The notes below the pieces were generated by a model. The model was not told the DNA's origin, searched no databases, and worked only from the letters and a program-made list of their open reading frames with translations. From Klebsiella planticola ATCC 33531 (lineage in GTDB: Bacteria > Pseudomonadota > Gammaproteobacteria > Enterobacterales > Enterobacteriaceae), in the NCBI RefSeq assembly GCF_000735435.1, contig NZ_JMPP01000037.1:1-37885 (forward strand): DNA of 37,885 nt, read 5' to 3'. Position numbers and translations under genes: made by a program. Shown here one piece after another: positions 36,087-37,885 of this stretch; positions within the stretch are counted from its first letter, which is position 1, and each line of letters starts with the position of its first letter.

Positions 36087-37622
36087 ATGCACGATAAGGC
36101 TGCCTTTACACCGCCCAATATGTGGCTGGCGGTGCTTGCGCTGTCTCTGGCCACGTTTATGCAGGTGCTGGATTCCACTATCGCCAACGTGGCGTTGCCG
36201 ACGATTGCCGGCAACCTCGGGGTCAGCGCGGATCAGGGGACATGGGTGATCACCTCATTTGCGGTGTGTAACGCCATCGCGCTGCCGCTGACCGGTTGGT
36301 TTACGCGCCGCTTCGGGCAGTTAAAGCTCTTTATTGGCTCGGTGATGATGTTTACGCTGACCTCATTCCTGTGCGGATTTGCCCACAGTATGACCGAGCT
36401 GATTATCTTCCGCGCGCTACAGGGCTTTTTCGCCGGCCCTATGTTCCCGATGTGTCAGACGCTGCTGCTGGTTATCTTTCCCGCCAGTAAACGCAGTATG
36501 GCGCTGGCGCTGCTGTCGATGGTGACGGTCGTGGCGCCGATTGTCGGGCCGATTACCGGCGGCTGGATAACGGACAACTACTCGTGGCCGTGGATCTTCT
36601 ACATCAACGTACCGATCGGCATCTTCGCCACTACCGTGGTCTGGACGCAGATGCGTGAACGGGAAGAGACCACCACCCACGCCCCCATTGATTACATCGG
36701 GATTGCGCTGCTGGTGCTCGGGGTTGGGTTGCTGCAGGTGGTGCTTGATAAAGGCAACGATCTAGACTGGTTTGCCTCTTCGCAGATCGTTGTGATGTCG
36801 ACGATTTCCGCCATCTCGCTGGTGTCGTTCGTTATCTGGGAACTGGGCGAGCGTCATCCGATCGTGAACCTGCGCTTGTTCAAAGATCGCAATTTTGCGA
36901 TTGGTACGCTCTCGCTGACCCTGGGGTACGCGGCTTTTTTTGCTATCAATATTATTCTGCCGCAGTGGCTGCAAACGCAGATGGGCTACACGGCGATCTG
37001 GGCCGGACTGGCCGCCGCGCCGATGGGGATCCTGCCGCTGATGATGACGCCGATTATCGGCCGCTACGCCAACAAGTTTGACCTGCGGATCCTGGCCTCG
37101 CTCTCATTTTTGACGATGGGGGCCTCCTGCCTGATTCGCGCGCAGTTCAATACCGATGTCGATTTCCGCACCATTGCAGAAGTGCAGCTATTTATGGGGA
37201 TCGGCGTGGCGTTTTTCTTCATGCCCATTACCACGATTGTGCTGTCAAACCTGAACGGCGCGGAAGTGGCCGAAGGCTCCGGGCTGGCGACCTTTTTCCG
37301 CGTGCTGGGCGGCTCTTTTGCGTCGTCGCTCACCACCTGGATCTGGTCGCGTCGGGAAGTTTTCCACCATGCCAACCTGACCGAAAGCGTCTCCGCCTAC
37401 AATCCCGCGGCGGTGGACTATATCAACAAGATGGGCGGCGCCACGCAGCAGCATATGGCGCTGATTGATAAGAGCATCGAGCAGCAGGCCTACATGATGT
37501 CGACCATCGACTATTTCTGGCTACTGGGCTGGGGCTTTATGGCGCTGATCGCGGTTATCTGGTTTGCCCGTCCGCCGTTCAGCCGCGCAGGGGGGCCAGG
37601 GGCGCCGTCAGCCGGCCATTAG
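36087..37622 (+). CDS. EmrB-like DHA2-family multidrug efflux transporter
   Basis: The 511-residue inner-membrane protein has about fourteen hydrophobic segments, typical of the 14-helix DHA2 drug:proton antiporters. It carries the helix 1 signature LDSTIANVALPTIAGNL, a motif-A-like loop GWFTRRFGQLKLF, and a motif-C-like segment with VVAPIVGPITGGWI. It closely follows the pattern of EmrB. AGAGACGTT precedes the ATG. Export of hydrophobic drugs or toxic metabolites is the family role; the real substrate is not visible from sequence. It closes the marR-emrA-emrB-like operon and is convergent with the second fumarase. Confidence 0.93.
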   Translation: MHDKAAFTPPNMWLAVLALSLATFMQVLDSTIANVALPTIAGNLGVSADQGTWVITSFAVCNAIALPLTGWFTRRFGQLKLFIGSVMMFTLTSFLCGFAHSMTELIIFRALQGFFAGPMFPMCQTLLLVIFPASKRSMALALLSMVTVVAPIVGPITGGWITDNYSWPWIFYINVPIGIFATTVVWTQMREREETTTHAPIDYIGIALLVLGVGLLQVVLDKGNDLDWFASSQIVVMSTISAISLVSFVIWELGERHPIVNLRLFKDRNFAIGTLSLTLGYAAFFAINIILPQWLQTQMGYTAIWAGLAAAPMGILPLMMTPIIGRYANKFDLRILASLSFLTMGASCLIRAQFNTDVDFRTIAEVQLFMGIGVAFFFMPITTIVLSNLNGAEVAEGSGLATFFRVLGGSFASSLTTWIWSRREVFHHANLTESVSAYNPAAVDYINKMGGATQQHMALIDKSIEQQAYMMSTIDYFWLLGWGFMALIAVIWFARPPFSRAGGPGAPSAGH

Positions 37623-37640
37623 TCTTCTGGCGGCGAGCGT

Positions 37641-37671
37641 AAAAAAGGCCGTAACGCACAGCGTTACGGCC
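37641..37671 (-). terminator. Terminator of the second fumarase gene
   Basis: GGCCGTAACGC pairs with GCGTTACGGCC around a three-base loop, an eleven-base stem. On the minus strand it is followed by six T. It lies 25 bases past the fumarase stop. Confidence 0.9.
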
Positions 37672-37695
37672 CCGAACAGGGTTAATCAGCCAAAA

Positions 37696-37885
37696 TTAGC
37701 GCTGTGAACAACCCGCACACTGTTTGTTCTGAATCTGCTGGAAGAAATCGTTGCCTTTATCATCCACCAGGATGAAGGCCGGGAAATTTTCCACTTCGAT
37801 TTTCCAGATAGCTTCCATCCCCAGTTCCGGATACGCCACGCACTCCAGGCTCTTAATACTCTGCTGGGCGAGTACCGCCGCCGGA
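37696..37885 (-). CDS. fumB: Second class I fumarase, C-terminal fragment (FumB-like, 5' end outside window)
   Basis: The minus-strand frame enters from the right edge and ends with TAA at 37696-37698. The tail [20 protein letters not shown], then [19 protein letters not shown], is a class I fumarase C-terminus. The last residues (NKQCA.C) resemble E. coli FumB rather than FumA. Most of the fragment is nearly identical in DNA to the fumA fragment at 1-187, in inverted orientation. Naming as fumB is provisional, since only the end is visible. Confidence 0.85.
   Translation of the reverse strand, partial: PAAVLAQQSIKSLECVAYPELGMEAIWKIEVENFPAFILVDDKGNDFFQQIQNKQCAGCSQR

Overview
The window comes from an enteric gammaproteobacterium, most likely Klebsiella or a close relative such as Raoultella. 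Many proteins are near-identical in recognisable stretches to E. coli FumC, Tus, RstAB, FolM, PntAB, UspE, FNR, Ogt and AbgABT. A protocatechuate/beta-ketoadipate (pca) cluster, absent from E. coli K-12, is also present. The tus gene with its Ter site places the segment in the replication terminus region. The genus is inferred from gene content, not measured.

Layout. (1) 1-2.7 kb: the 3' end of a class I fumarase (fumA), then fumC and convergent tus with a Ter site over its promoter. (2) 2.7-9.3 kb: the two-component genes rstB and rstA, which are adjacent in E. coli. Here they are separated by about 4.5 kb of foreign-looking DNA: a frameshifted tyrosine-recombinase remnant, a membrane-anchored alpha/beta hydrolase, a LysR regulator, and a divergent three-gene operon (alpha/beta-barrel protein, tautomerase-like protein with N-terminal proline, metallo-beta-lactamase-fold hydrolase). 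(3) 9.5-17 kb: ydgC, folM, ydgI, ydgH, pntAB and ydiH. (4) 17-20.2 kb: uspE, fnr and ogt, then a poorly coding stretch with a strong terminator and a 42-residue membrane microprotein candidate. (5) 20.4-26.5 kb: the p-aminobenzoyl-glutamate utilisation operon abgA-abgB-abgT, divergent abgR, and smrA. (6) 26.5-32.5 kb: pcaR and the divergent pcaIJFBDC operon with three PcaR-type operators. (7) 32.5-37.6 kb: an MscS-family channel gene and a divergent marR-emrA-emrB-like efflux operon with conspicuous shared operators. (8) 37.7-37.9 kb: the 3' end of a second class I fumarase, inverted relative to the first.

How parts work together. PntAB makes NADPH, FolM uses NADPH, and the fumarases serve central metabolism with FNR as the anaerobic regulator. 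AbgABT imports and cleaves p-aminobenzoyl-glutamate. The pca operon converts carboxymuconate to succinyl-CoA and acetyl-CoA; the ring-cleaving pcaGH genes are not in the window. The most novel-looking part is the LysR-controlled islet between rstA and rstB. It has its own palindromic operators, is closed off by a strong terminator, and probably uncouples the sensor gene rstB from rstA transcription. I recognise the folds of its enzymes but not a known pathway.
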